Assembly (NCBI RefSeq): GCF_023954335.1 | Contig: NZ_JAMLIE010000006.1 | Location: forward strand, 62,001 to 126,000 | DNA length: 64,000 nt | From: Aquamicrobium sp. | Lineage (GTDB): Bacteria; Pseudomonadota; Alphaproteobacteria; Rhizobiales; Rhizobiaceae | Direction: 5' to 3' | Program-made: the position numbers and the translations under genes | Shown: piece by piece, positions 43,004 to 52,150 of the stretch | How the letters are laid out: every line of letters starts with the position of its first letter | How positions within the stretch are numbered: position 1 is the first letter of the stretch | The notes under the pieces: generated by a model | Database searches by the model: none | What the model was told of the DNA's origin: nothing | What the model saw: only the letters and a program-made list of their open reading frames with translations

Positions 43004-43891
43004 TCAGGAGTTGTCCGGCGCGCTGGCGGCTTCCTCGACCAGCCACTCCCGGAAGCGCATCACCGCCGGCCGCTGCAACGCCTGCGCCGTGCTCACGGCG
43101 TAATAGGCGAAGCGCGTCGGCCATCGGACGTAAATCGCCCTCACGAGCCGGCCGGCGCGTAAATCGTCGTCCGCATAGGTATCCCGCACGAGCGCCAGTC
43201 CGTGCCCCGCAACGGCCGCCTTCACCGTCAGATGGTCCTCGGAGAACGACAGGCCTTCGAGATGGGCAGGGGCCTGCACGCCATGCGCCTCGAACCAGAG
43301 CCGCCAGTCGGCCCGCTCCATGTCGTGCAGCAGAGGAAATGCGAGGCAGTAGGCCGGCGTCCGGATCGGCGCGCGCCCATCAAGCAAGGAAGGGCTGGCG
43401 ACGACGACCAGCTCCGGGGCGACAAGCGGTACGGCGACCAGCCCGGCATAGGTTCCAAGCCCGTGCCGGATCGCCATATCCACCGGCTCGCGCCTCAAAT
43501 CGACAAGCCGGCTGTCCGTTTCCAGCTCGATGTCGATCTCGGGATGGCGCTTCGAGAAGCGCGACAAGCGCGGCACCAGCCAGTTGGAGGCGAAGGACGC
43601 CATCGTGCTGACCCTGATGCGGCGGGCCGACGGGCGCTCCAGCTCGCGCCTTGCGTCGTCTATCCGGCGGAATGGCTCGTCCAGAGCCGCGAACAGGGAC
43701 TGCCCGGCCGCGCTCAACGTCACGCCTGCCGGCGTTCGGTCGAACAGGCGATGCCCCGCCAGTTCTTCCAGCTCCCGCACGCGCTGGCTGATCGCGCCCG
43801 GTGTCAGCGACATGGCATCGGCGGCCTGGCGCATCCGTCCGGCGCGGGCGACGGCAACGAAGGTTTCCAGCAAGGACAAGGGAACGGCCAT
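43004..43891 (-). CDS. LysR-family transcriptional regulator (GcvA-like)
   Basis: 295 residues from the ATG at 43891. MAVPLSLLETFVAVARAGRMRQAADAMSLTPGAISQRVRELEELAG is the winged helix; F-A-S-N-W-L-V-P-R-L and D-M-A-I-R-H-G are the GcvA-type effector signatures. It is divergent from an MFS gene and a perfect inverted repeat lies 5-25 bases upstream of its start, so it very probably regulates both genes. Confidence 0.9.
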   Translation of the reverse strand: MAVPLSLLETFVAVARAGRMRQAADAMSLTPGAISQRVRELEELAGHRLFDRTPAGVTLSAAGQSLFAALDEPFRRIDDARRELERPSARRIRVSTMASFASNWLVPRLSRFSKRHPEIDIELETDSRLVDLRREPVDMAIRHGLGTYAGLVAVPLVAPELVVVASPSLLDGRAPIRTPAYCLAFPLLHDMERADWRLWFEAHGVQAPAHLEGLSFSEDHLTVKAAVAGHGLALVRDTYADDDLRAGRLVRAIYVRWPTRFAYYAVSTAQALQRPAVMRFREWLVEEAASAPDNS

Positions 43892-43895
43892 GTCT

Positions 43896-43916
43896 GTGTT
43901 TAGCACAGCTAAACAC
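43896..43916. promoter_or_regulatory. Perfect inverted-repeat operator between lysR and the MFS gene
   Basis: GTGTTTAGC, spacer ACA, then GCTAAACAC: 9-base arms without mismatch. It contains the T-N11-A core expected of LysR boxes (T at 43900, A at 43912). It sits just upstream of the lysR start, in the 98-base divergent region, a position suited to autorepression and activation of the MFS gene. Confidence 0.65.
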
Positions 43917-43989
43917 GGGCGGCAAAACCATCGTTTGCCGAAGCCGCCGCGCTCGCGGATTTTTCCTCCGAGATAGTCAGGAGGATCCC

Positions 43990-45210
43990 ATGAAGCGTTC
44001 GCCGCCCGCAATCCTGCAATGGTCCGTAGTCGGCTTCGGCTTTCTGGCGCTGGCGCTGGCCTTTTCGGCCCGCGCTACCCTCGGGCTGGTCATGCCAATC
44101 TGGTCGCAGGAGCTTGGATGGTCACGCAGCTTCATATCCGGCTCGGCCGCGATGGCGCTGCTGGTCATGGCGGCGGTCGCACCCTTCGCGGGCCGGCTGG
44201 TCGACCGGCACGGCGTCCGGGCAACGCTTGCGCTCGGACTGGGGTTCGTCGGCGTCGGATGCCTGATCGTTGCCGGCACGAGCAACGCCATTGTCTTCGT
44301 TCTCGGCTTCAGCGGCCTCGCCGCGATCGGCTTCGGGATCGTGGCGGCGCATGTGGTTTCGACGGCGATCGCGAGGCTGTTCGACAAGAACCGCGGGCTT
44401 GCGACCGGCATCGCCACATCCGGCTCGACCGGCGGTCAGTTCCTCATCGTGCCCCTGGTCGCGGCGGTCCTCGCGACATTCAGCTGGCGCTGGAGCTTCC
44501 TGGCCATGGGGCTCGCCTGCCTCGCCCTGATCCCGCTCCTATGGTGGACGCTGGCGGCAAGGGACAGGGGCGAGGCTCGAGCCGCATCGCCTTCGGCTCC
44601 TTCGACGCTGAAGGCCGATCTCGGCACGATCGTCAGAAAACCGGCGTTCCACATCCTGTTCTGGAGCTTCCTGCTCTGCGGCTACACGACCGCCGGGGTG
44701 ATCGAAACGCATTTGATGCCCTATGCCGCGTTCTGCGGTTTCGGCCCGGTCCCGAGCGCCGCCGCCTACGGCGCCCTCTCGGCCGTCAACATGCTCGGCA
44801 TGATCGGGGCCGGCTGGCTCACCGACCGGATGAACAGGGTCGTTCTGCTCGGCTCGATCTACGTCCTTCGGGGTGCGACGTTCCTCATCCTCATGAATAT
44901 CGGGGCCAGCTATGAAATGCTGGTCGTCTTCGCGGTCGCGTTCGGCGCGGTGGACTATGCGACCGTCCCGGTGACCGCAAGCCTCGTCGCCAGCCATATC
45001 GGGTTGCGCGTCATGGGTCTTGCCATGGGGCTGATCTCGGCCGGCCACGCGCTCGGCGCGGCCCTGGGCGCCTGGTCCGGCGGCTACATCTTCGATCTGA
45101 CGATGCAATATGACCGGGTCTGGATGATTTCGGCCGCGCTGGCGGCCGGAGCCGGCCTGATGGTCTTCCTGCTGCGGGACAAACCGGAGCCGATAGCCGA
45201 AGCCGCCTGA
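43990..45210 (+). CDS. MFS transporter
   Basis: 406 residues from the ATG at 43990 (AGGAGGAT upstream). Twelve hydrophobic segments with GRLVDRHGVRATLALG in the loop after TM2 and LTDRMNR in the matching loop of the second half, as in MFS carriers; overall it resembles the oxalate/formate or monocarboxylate group (MCT-like). It is divergent from the LysR gene and shares an operator with it. Codon use appears somewhat less GC-biased than the neighbours, so the pair may have been acquired together. Confidence 0.88.
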   Translation: MKRSPPAILQWSVVGFGFLALALAFSARATLGLVMPIWSQELGWSRSFISGSAAMALLVMAAVAPFAGRLVDRHGVRATLALGLGFVGVGCLIVAGTSNAIVFVLGFSGLAAIGFGIVAAHVVSTAIARLFDKNRGLATGIATSGSTGGQFLIVPLVAAVLATFSWRWSFLAMGLACLALIPLLWWTLAARDRGEARAASPSAPSTLKADLGTIVRKPAFHILFWSFLLCGYTTAGVIETHLMPYAAFCGFGPVPSAAAYGALSAVNMLGMIGAGWLTDRMNRVVLLGSIYVLRGATFLILMNIGASYEMLVVFAVAFGAVDYATVPVTASLVASHIGLRVMGLAMGLISAGHALGAALGAWSGGYIFDLTMQYDRVWMISAALAAGAGLMVFLLRDKPEPIAEAA

Positions 45211-45216
45211 TCGCAA

Positions 45217-45246
45217 GAAGAAGGCCGCGCGGTTTCCCGCGCGGCC
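45217..45246. terminator. Bidirectional terminator between MFS and binding-protein genes
   Basis: Perfect stem GGCCGCGCGG (45223-45232)/CCGCGCGGCC (45237-45246) with loop TTTC, lying between two convergent stop codons. The minus strand continues TTCTTCTTG, a weak T-run, and it stops the long minus-strand LIV operon. It matches the hairpin at 42972 in 19 of 20 stem bases and the loop. Confidence 0.75.
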
Positions 45247-45266
45247 CATGCCCGGCTGAGGCCGGA

Positions 45267-46442
45267 TTACTTGACTTCCGACTCGTCGAGGCGGCCGACC
45301 TCGACCCACTTGCCGCCCTCGATCTTGGAGACGACGATCAGGTTGCCGCCCTGATGGTCCGGTCCGTAGTCGATGTCGACGTCGTTGATGGCGTCATGGT
45401 ACTTCACGCTCTCCATGCCGGTGCGGAAGCTCTCGGCCGTCAGCTCGGGGCCGGCGGCCTCGAGCGCCTGCACCACGGCCCGCGCCGCGCCGTAGCCGAG
45501 CTGGGCGGCCGTGCCGACCGGCTCGCCATGCGCCGCCTGATAGGCCTCGGCCCACGCCTTGACTTCCGGATTGTCGAGGCGGTTCTCGAAATCCGACCAG
45601 CCGGCGGCGGCGTAGTAGCCCTCGGTCACGCCTTCCGGCACCTTGGCGACGGCGGTGTTCATGCCTGCCGACGAGCCGACGAAGGCGACGTCGGTCCAGC
45701 CGAGCTTCTTGGCCGTGCCGTAGGCGACGATGGTCTGGCGCACGCCGAGGCCGGTGGCGACGATGTCGCAGCCGGCTTCGCGCAGCTTCTGGATCGAGCC
45801 GACGAAGTCCTGCTCGTCCGGCTTGTGGGTGGTCTCCGCGGCATAGGTGAGGCCGAGCTTCTCGGCCTGGTCCTTGGCGCCCTCATGGACTTCGAGGCCG
45901 AAGTCGGAGGGGATGTACATCGCGCACACTTCCTTGGCGTCGTTCTGCTCGGCCAGCATCGACACCGCGGCGCGGATCTGGTCGTAGTAGGAGGAGAAGC
46001 CGGTGTACTTGTAGGAGATGTCGCCTTCGAGCATCTGGCGCGCCGCCGTCAGCGGCGAGACGTTCGCCACCTGCTTGGCCTCCATCAGCGGGAAGCCGGC
46101 GAGGTTGTGCGGCGTGCCGAGGTTCAGGATCATCGCGAAGACCTGATCGGAGTTGATCAGCTTGTTGAAGTTCTGCACCGCCTTGGGCACCTGGTAGCCG
46201 TGATCCTCGACCACGAGGCGGATCTTGCGGCCGTGGATGCCGCCCTTGGCATTGACCTCGTCGAAGAGCTGCTGCGCGGCCTTGATCGCGCCGACGTTGA
46301 ACGCGGCGAAGATGCCGGACAGGTCGCCGTTCGAGCCGATGACGATCTCGGTGTCGGAGACGCCCTGCGTCGCCTGCGCGGCCGAGGCCATGCCCATCGC
46401 GAAAGCGGCGGCGAGAATGGATTTCGTGACTGCATTCTTCAT
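45267..46442 (-). CDS. Branched-chain-type ABC transporter substrate-binding protein
   Basis: 391 residues. Sec signal (MKNAVTKSILAAAFAMGMASAAQA, cleavage about 24), then GVSDTEIVIGSNGDLSGIFAAFN, the family-6 (LivJ-like) opening. It is the periplasmic receptor for the LIV transporter encoded just upstream in the same operon (livH, livM, livG, livF). Since the operon holds an acyl-CoA ligase and dehydrogenase, the ligand is probably an organic acid rather than leucine. Last gene of the operon. Confidence 0.9.
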   Translation of the reverse strand: MKNAVTKSILAAAFAMGMASAAQATQGVSDTEIVIGSNGDLSGIFAAFNVGAIKAAQQLFDEVNAKGGIHGRKIRLVVEDHGYQVPKAVQNFNKLINSDQVFAMILNLGTPHNLAGFPLMEAKQVANVSPLTAARQMLEGDISYKYTGFSSYYDQIRAAVSMLAEQNDAKEVCAMYIPSDFGLEVHEGAKDQAEKLGLTYAAETTHKPDEQDFVGSIQKLREAGCDIVATGLGVRQTIVAYGTAKKLGWTDVAFVGSSAGMNTAVAKVPEGVTEGYYAAAGWSDFENRLDNPEVKAWAEAYQAAHGEPVGTAAQLGYGAARAVVQALEAAGPELTAESFRTGMESVKYHDAINDVDIDYGPDHQGGNLIVVSKIEGGKWVEVGRLDESEVK

Positions 46443-46495
46443 TTCATTCCTCCTGGTTGTTTCCCTGGTCCCTTACGGCGAGGCTTTTTTCTTGC

Positions 46496-48382
46496 CTAGC
46501 CGTACATCTCGTCGATCAGACGCTTGTGCTTCTTCTCCACGAAGCTGCGTTTCAGCTTCATGGTGGCTGTCAGTTCATCATCTTCGGCTGTCAGCAGCAC
46601 GTCGATCAAGCGAAAATCCTTGATCTGCTCCACCCTGGCGAATTCGCGGTTCGTCTCCTCCACCACGCCGGCGATCAGGTCGCGCACCTCCTGCGCCGCG
46701 CAGAGCGAGCGGAAGTCATTGAACGGCACTTTCCTGTCCTGCGCGAACTTCTCGACGTTCTCCTGGTCGATCATGACGAGGCAGGTGAGGAACTTGCGCT
46801 TGTCGCCGATCACCACCGCGTCCGAGATGTAGGGGCTGAACTTCAGCCGGTTCTCGATCTCGGCCGGGGTGATGTTCTTGCCGCCGGCGGTGATGATGAT
46901 GTCCTTGACGCGGCCGGTGATGGTGAGGAACCCGTCCTCGACCCGGCCGACGTCGCCGGTCTTCAGCCAGCCGTCCTCCGTCACCGTCTCGGCGGTCTTG
47001 TCCGGCTTGTTCCAGTAGCCGTGGAAGACGTTGGGGCCGCGATACTGGATCTCGCCGTCGGCGGCGATGCGCACCTCGCCGCCCGGCACGATCGGGCCGA
47101 CCGTGCCGGTCCTGTCGCGCTCGAGGTTGTTGACGGAGATGACGCCCGAGCTCTCGGTCATGCCGTAGCCTTCGAGCACGACGATGCCCACCGCCTTGAA
47201 CCAGCGCAGCAGGTCCGGCGAGATCGGCGCCGCGCCCGAGGTTCCGCGCCGCAGCCGGTCGAAGCCGAGCATGCGCCTCAGGTTGCGCAGCAGCACGAAG
47301 TCCCAGAACCCGTAGGAAAGGCGCGTGCCGAGTGGCACCGGCCTGCCCGCGTCCAGCGCCCTGACCCGCTTCATGCCGGCCTTGACCGCCTGCGCGAAGG
47401 CCCATCGGCCGAGCGGTGTCGCCTCGCTCGCCATGATGGTGACGCGGCTGTAGATCTTCTCCCACACGCGCGGCACGGCGGTGAAGACGTGCGGGGAGAC
47501 CTCGCGCACATTGTCGAACACCGTTTCCGGGCTCTCGGCGAAATTGACAGTCGACTTCATGCCGATGGGCAGGAACACGGTCAGCAGCCGCTCGAGGATG
47601 TGGCACAGCGGCAGGAAGCACACCTGCTCGTCGTCGGGCCCGACGGGCAGCGTCAGCGCCGCGCCGATGACCGAGGCGATGACGTTCCTGTGGGTGATCA
47701 TCGCGCCCTTGGGCGGGCCGGTAGTGCCCGACGTATAGACGAGGATCGCAACCTCCTCCGGCGTGGATTTGGCGATCTCCTCGTCGAAGCGGTTCGGGTT
47801 CTCCTTCAGGGCCGCGCGGCCGAGCGCGTAGAGATCGTCGAGGAAGATGACTTGGTCGTCGGCGAAATCGTGCAGCCCGTCGCGGTCGTAGACGATGACC
47901 TTGGCAAGGCCCGGCATCTCGTGGCGGACCGACAGGAACTTGTCGAGCTGCTCGTCATTCTCGACGAACAGGAACCGGCTGTCGGAATCGTTGACGAGAT
48001 ATTTGAGCTGGGCGGCCGAGTCGGTCGTGTAGACGCCCGAGGCGATGCCGCCGACCGACTGCACGCCGAGATCGGTGTAGATCCATTGCTTGTTGTCTTC
48101 TGACAGGATCGACACAACCTCGCCGCGCTTGAGGCCGAGCGAGACGAGGCCGAGGCCGATCAGCCGCGCGTGCTCGTAGAAATCGGTCCAGGTGTAGGAC
48201 AGCCAGATGCCGTAATCCTTCTCGCGCTGGGCGACCTTGTCGCCCAGTTCGAGGCACCGCTGGCGGAACAGCTTCACCAGCGTGTCGCAGCCGTCGAAAT
48301 AATAGGGGCCCTTCGTCAGGTCGGCGTTGAACGAATGGCCGAGTAGCGTCTGCTGCGGCGGTATCTTTTCGGCGATGGTCAT
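46496..48382 (-). CDS. Acyl-CoA ligase (AMP-forming, long-chain/FadD15-ACSBG type)
   Basis: 628 residues. AMP-binding loop YTSGTTGPPKG at 216-226, then GYGMTESSGVISVN, the adenylate motif TGDVGRVEDGFLTITGRVKDII and the hinge ITAGGKNITPAEIEN near the C-terminus. It activates a carboxylic acid to its CoA thioester in the cytoplasm. Placed between the LIV ATPase and the binding protein, it probably activates the imported acid. It resembles the role of LvaE in levulinate catabolism (functional comparison only). Confidence 0.9.
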   Translation of the reverse strand: MTIAEKIPPQQTLLGHSFNADLTKGPYYFDGCDTLVKLFRQRCLELGDKVAQREKDYGIWLSYTWTDFYEHARLIGLGLVSLGLKRGEVVSILSEDNKQWIYTDLGVQSVGGIASGVYTTDSAAQLKYLVNDSDSRFLFVENDEQLDKFLSVRHEMPGLAKVIVYDRDGLHDFADDQVIFLDDLYALGRAALKENPNRFDEEIAKSTPEEVAILVYTSGTTGPPKGAMITHRNVIASVIGAALTLPVGPDDEQVCFLPLCHILERLLTVFLPIGMKSTVNFAESPETVFDNVREVSPHVFTAVPRVWEKIYSRVTIMASEATPLGRWAFAQAVKAGMKRVRALDAGRPVPLGTRLSYGFWDFVLLRNLRRMLGFDRLRRGTSGAAPISPDLLRWFKAVGIVVLEGYGMTESSGVISVNNLERDRTGTVGPIVPGGEVRIAADGEIQYRGPNVFHGYWNKPDKTAETVTEDGWLKTGDVGRVEDGFLTITGRVKDIIITAGGKNITPAEIENRLKFSPYISDAVVIGDKRKFLTCLVMIDQENVEKFAQDRKVPFNDFRSLCAAQEVRDLIAGVVEETNREFARVEQIKDFRLIDVLLTAEDDELTATMKLKRSFVEKKHKRLIDEMYG

Positions 48383-48418
48383 TCGACTTTCCTCCCGAAA
48401 GCGCGCGTCATTGGCCCG

Positions 48419-48451
48419 ATCAGCGCCCCTATCAGCGCCCCTATCAGCGCC
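48419..48451. repeat. 12-bp tandem repeat overlapping the livF stop
   Basis: ATCAGCGCCCCT occurs at 48419-48430 and 48431-48442, followed by a partial copy (ATCAGCGCC) at 48443-48451. The third copy carries the stop of the livF-like gene. It is between two genes of one operon and might alter spacing or mRNA structure, or simply be slippage. Confidence 0.75.
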
Positions 48452-49277
48452 ATGTCTTCTTCTGCTTCCAGCGTTTCTGGCCGCGCTGGACCTCCTCCGT
48501 CTGAACCCCGAGATAGAACTGCTGCACGTCCTTCGATTGTAGCAGCCTGTCGGCGGTATCGGCCATGACGATGCGCCCGAGCTCCATCACGTAGCCGTAA
48601 TCGGCGACCTCGAGCGCGATCTTGGCGTTCTGCTCGACCAGCATCATGGTCACGCCCTGCTCGCGGTTGAGCCGGCGGATGATCTGGAATATCTCCTTGA
48701 CCAGAAGCGGCGACAGGCCGAGCGACGGCTCGTCGAGCAGCATCAGCTTCGGCCGCGCCATCAGCCCGCGCCCGATGGCCAGCATCTGCTGCTGGCCGCC
48801 CGAGAGCGTGCCGGCCGCCTGGCCGCGGCGCTCGGCGAGGATCGGGAAATAGGAGAACACCATCTCCTGATCCTGCCTCACCCCCTCCGGGTCCGAGCGG
48901 GTGAACGCGCCCATCTTCAGGTTTTCCTCGACGGTGAGCAGCGGGAACACCTCGCGCCCTTCCGGCACATGGACGATGCCGGCGCGCACGATCCGGTCCG
49001 GGCTCTGGCCGGCGATGTTGCGGCCGCGATAGACGATCTGGCCCTTTTCCGGGTCCATGACGCCGGAAATGGTCTTCATCAGCGTCGTCTTGCCGGCGCC
49101 GTTGGCCCCGAGCACGCTGACGATCTGGCCTTCGCGCACCTCGAGGCTGACGCCGCGGATCGCCATGATCGGCCCGTAATAGCTTTCGATGTTGCGCACC
49201 GAAAGAACGACATCCGCCTGCGCCGCGGGGGCTGCCCCCGCCTTCGTCGCCCCCTCCTTCATCGCCGTTGCCGTCAT
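48444..49277 (-). CDS. livF: LIV-type ABC transporter ATP-binding protein (LivF)
   Basis: 277 residues. Walker A GANGAGKTT at 57-65, signature LSGGQQQMLAIGR, Walker B KLMLLDEPSLGLSPLL and VEQNAKIALEVADYGYVMELG, all typical of LivF. The N-terminus is about 23 residues longer than usual. The start overlaps the livG stop by 4 bases. The C-terminal tail QKRWKQKKTWR is basic and unusual. It pairs with LivG to drive LivHM. Confidence 0.9.
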   Translation of the reverse strand: MTATAMKEGATKAGAAPAAQADVVLSVRNIESYYGPIMAIRGVSLEVREGQIVSVLGANGAGKTTLMKTISGVMDPEKGQIVYRGRNIAGQSPDRIVRAGIVHVPEGREVFPLLTVEENLKMGAFTRSDPEGVRQDQEMVFSYFPILAERRGQAAGTLSGGQQQMLAIGRGLMARPKLMLLDEPSLGLSPLLVKEIFQIIRRLNREQGVTMMLVEQNAKIALEVADYGYVMELGRIVMADTADRLLQSKDVQQFYLGVQTEEVQRGQKRWKQKKTWR

Positions 49278-50059
49278 GCCAGCACCTTCTCGTTCTCGTC
49301 GGTCGCGCCGATATAGGCCTCGATCACGCGCGGGTCGTTCTGCACCTCGTGCGGCGTGCCGATGGCCAGCATCTTGCCGTCGGCCAGCGCCAGCACCCGG
49401 TCAGAGACCGAGGCGACGAGATGCATGTCGTGCTCGACCATCAGCACGGTGATGCCCATCTGCTTCTTCATGTCCTCGACCCAGAAGGCGACGTCCTGCG
49501 TCTCCTCGACCGAGAGGCCCGAGGCCGGCTCGTCGAGCAGCAGGAGGCGCGGCTCGATGGCCAGCGCCCGGCCCATCTCCACCACCTTGCGCACGCCGTA
49601 GGGCAGGCCGGCGATGTATTTCTCGCGGTAGGCCTGGAGGTCGAGGAAGTCGATCGCCTTCTCGATCGCCTCGCGGTGTCGGCGTTCCTCGCGCCGCACG
49701 AAGGGCGTGAACAGAAGCTCGGTCCACATGTTGCTGCGGCGATGGCGATGGCGGCCGACGAGCAGGTTCTGCATCACCGTCGCCTGGTCGAACAGCTCGA
49801 TGTTCTGGAAGGTGCGGGCGATGCCCAGCCTCGCGATCTCGTGCGGCTGGCGCTTGAGGATCGATTCCCCGTCGAAGCGGATGTCGCCCTCGAACGGATC
49901 GTAGAAGCGCGAGATCAGGTTGAAGATGGTCGACTTGCCGGCGCCGTTCGGGCCGACGAGCGCGAACACCTCGCCTTCCTCGACCGCGAACGATACCTTG
50001 TTGACGGCGGTGACGCCGCCGAACTTCAGCGTGACGTTTTCGAGTTCGAGCAGGCTCAT
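49274..50059 (-). CDS. livG: LIV-type ABC transporter ATP-binding protein (LivG)
   Basis: 261 residues from the ATG at 50059. Walker A GPNGAGKST at 36-44; GIARTFQNIELFDQATVMQNL; LPYGVRKVVEMGRALA in place of the usual L-S-G-G-Q signature (typical of LivG); Walker B LLLLDEPASGL; VEHDMHLVASVSDRVLAL. It overlaps livM by 4 bases. The chosen start is preferred to a longer frame inside livM. Confidence 0.9.
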   Translation of the reverse strand: MSLLELENVTLKFGGVTAVNKVSFAVEEGEVFALVGPNGAGKSTIFNLISRFYDPFEGDIRFDGESILKRQPHEIARLGIARTFQNIELFDQATVMQNLLVGRHRHRRSNMWTELLFTPFVRREERRHREAIEKAIDFLDLQAYREKYIAGLPYGVRKVVEMGRALAIEPRLLLLDEPASGLSVEETQDVAFWVEDMKKQMGITVLMVEHDMHLVASVSDRVLALADGKMLAIGTPHEVQNDPRVIEAYIGATDENEKVLA

Positions 50060-51156
50060 CGCATCCGCTCCGTCTTGAGATAGGATTTCTGGCGGCGGAA
50101 CATGTCCTTTCGGTAGAAGGGGAACAGCTCGAAATAGGTGCGTATCTTCACCCATCGCCCGTAGATGCCCATCGGCTCGAACAGGATGAAGCCGATCAGG
50201 ATCGCGCCGAACACCGCCGCCTCCAACCCGGGAATGGCGATCGAGCCGCCGCCGAGGAACTGGCCGAGGAAGTCGCGCGTCATCGAGATCGCCTGCGGCA
50301 GCAGCGCCACCACCGCCGCGCCGAAGAACGCGCCGTGGATGGTGCCGAGGCCGCCGATGACGATGGCCAGCAGAAGCTGGATCGAGATGATGACGTTGAA
50401 CGTCTCGTTGTTGAAGATGCCGGCGAAATGCCCCATCAGCGCCCCGCCGAGCCCGGTGATGCCGGCCGAGATGCCGAAGGCGATGGCCTTGGTGCGGGCG
50501 ACGTTGACGCCCATGGCCTGCGCCGAGATCTCCGAATCGCGGATCGCGGCGAAGGAGCGGCCGAGCGGCGAGCGTTGCAGGTTGCGGTAGAGAAGCACGA
50601 CGAGCAGCGTGATGCCCAGCACCAGATAGTAGAGCCGGTCGGGATTGGCGTAGCGGTTGAAGCTGATGCCGAAGATGTTGATGTCCGGCGCGAACAGGCC
50701 CACCACGCCGTTGGTCAGCGGCGCGGCGATGACGATGAAATCGTCGGTCAGGATGGCGATGGCCAGCGTGCCGATGGCGAGATAGACGCCGTGCAGCCGC
50801 GTCATCGGCATGGCGATCAGCGCGCCGGCAACGCCGGCGATCAGCCCCGACAGCGGGAACGACAGGATGAACGGCAGGCCGATCTTCTCCTGCAACAGCA
50901 CGTTGGCGTAGCAGCCGACCGCGAGGAACGCGGCGTGGCCGAGGCTCGCCTGCCCGGTCTGGCCGACGAGGACCATCAGCCCCATGCAGGCGATCGCCCA
51001 GATCAGGAGGTTGGTCATCTCGCCGACGGCGAAGCTGGAGACGCCGAGCGGCAGGGCGAGCGCCAGCGCCAGCAGGAGCACATACCAGCCGAGCTGCGCG
51101 CCGTGCCGGAACAGGTTGATGTCGGCGTCGTAGGAGGTCTTGAAGACTGTTCTCAT
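50056..51156 (-). CDS. livM: LIV-type ABC transporter permease (LivM)
   Basis: 366 residues from the ATG at 51156 behind GAGGAGG. About ten hydrophobic segments; VGQTGQASLGHAAFLAVGCY and SPLGRSFAAIRDSEISAQAMGVNVARTKAIAFGISA are the conserved LivM core. C-terminal tail is basic (KTERMR). It forms the channel with LivH. Confidence 0.9.
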   Translation of the reverse strand: MRTVFKTSYDADINLFRHGAQLGWYVLLLALALALPLGVSSFAVGEMTNLLIWAIACMGLMVLVGQTGQASLGHAAFLAVGCYANVLLQEKIGLPFILSFPLSGLIAGVAGALIAMPMTRLHGVYLAIGTLAIAILTDDFIVIAAPLTNGVVGLFAPDINIFGISFNRYANPDRLYYLVLGITLLVVLLYRNLQRSPLGRSFAAIRDSEISAQAMGVNVARTKAIAFGISAGITGLGGALMGHFAGIFNNETFNVIISIQLLLAIVIGGLGTIHGAFFGAAVVALLPQAISMTRDFLGQFLGGGSIAIPGLEAAVFGAILIGFILFEPMGIYGRWVKIRTYFELFPFYRKDMFRRQKSYLKTERMR

Positions 51157-51166
51157 TTCCGCCTCC

Positions 51167-52042
51167 TCACACTTTCTTCCGGTGGATCTGGGCAAGGATG
51201 CCGTGCGGCCGGAACACGAGGATCAGGAACAGCAGCAGGTAGGGCATGATCTGCGAGTAGCCGGCGGCGATGTAGCGCGAAGCGAACGGCTCGATCAGCC
51301 CGACGATGATCCCGCCGAGCAGCGCGCCCGGCAGCGAGCCGAACCCGCCGATGACTGCGGCCGCGAACGCCTTGATGCCGAGCAGGCCGATCGAGGGGTC
51401 GATGGCGCCCTTGGATGCGAACAGGATGCCCGCCACCGCCGCGACCATGCCGGCCAGCGCCCACACCAGCGACTGAACCCGCTTGACCGGGATGCCCATA
51501 TAGTAGGCGGCGAGCTGGTTCTGCGACGACGCCTGCATGGCGACGCCGAGCTTGGTGCGGTTGAAGTAGAGCCACAGGACCAGCGTCATCAGCACGGTGA
51601 CGGCGATGACCGCGATCTCGTCGAGGCCGAGGACCAGCCCGCCGAAGCGGACGTCGCGGCCGGCGATCGGCGATTGCAGCGACACCGGCTCGTGCCCCCA
51701 GATCAGGCCCGCGGCGAAGCGCAGCACGAAGCCGAGCGCGATGGTCAGGATGATGACGGCGATCTGCGACTGGCCGGACATGCGCCTGAGCACGACGAGG
51801 TCGAGCGAATAGCCGAACACGCCCATGATGAGGATCGCCAGAGGCACGGCCACCCAGAAGGAAAGCCCCATGAACTCGGCATTGGTCAGCCCGAGGCAGA
51901 TGAACGCGCCCAGCATCATGAAGTCGCCCTGGGCGAAGTTAACCGCCTCGGTCGCCTTGTAGATGAGGACGAATCCCATCGCTATCAGGCCGTAAACGCA
52001 GCCGTTCGCAAGGCCGCTTACGATCAGTTGCAGGACATCCAC
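51167..52042 (-). CDS. livH: LIV-type ABC transporter permease (LivH)
   Basis: 291 residues from the GTG at 52042. A second GTG at 52051 is in frame, but the GGGAGGAG ribosome site (complement of 52051-52058) overlaps it and is 8 bases from 52042, so the latter start is chosen; the protein then begins MDVLQLIVSGLANGCVYGL, the usual LivH N-terminus. Eight or so hydrophobic helices; KATEAVNFAQGDFMMLGAF and NQLAAYYMGIPVKRVQSLVWALAG are family motifs. First permease gene of the transporter. Confidence 0.9.
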   Translation of the reverse strand: MDVLQLIVSGLANGCVYGLIAMGFVLIYKATEAVNFAQGDFMMLGAFICLGLTNAEFMGLSFWVAVPLAILIMGVFGYSLDLVVLRRMSGQSQIAVIILTIALGFVLRFAAGLIWGHEPVSLQSPIAGRDVRFGGLVLGLDEIAVIAVTVLMTLVLWLYFNRTKLGVAMQASSQNQLAAYYMGIPVKRVQSLVWALAGMVAAVAGILFASKGAIDPSIGLLGIKAFAAAVIGGFGSLPGALLGGIIVGLIEPFASRYIAAGYSQIMPYLLLFLILVFRPHGILAQIHRKKV

Positions 52043-52050
52043 GCCTGTCA

Positions 52051-52058
52051 CTCCTCCC
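52051..52058 (-). promoter_or_regulatory. Ribosome-binding site that sets the livH start
   Basis: GGGAGGAG read on the minus strand, 8 bases before the GTG at 52042. Its position excludes the in-frame GTG at 52051 because that codon overlaps it. Confidence 0.75.
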
Positions 52059-52150
52059 TGAGGGCGGGCGGCGTTTGGCCGTCCCGTCCTTTCGTGTTCC
52101 CCTTGTCCCCGGCCATTCCCTGACCGGGACTTTTTCGCCTCGCCCCGTTT

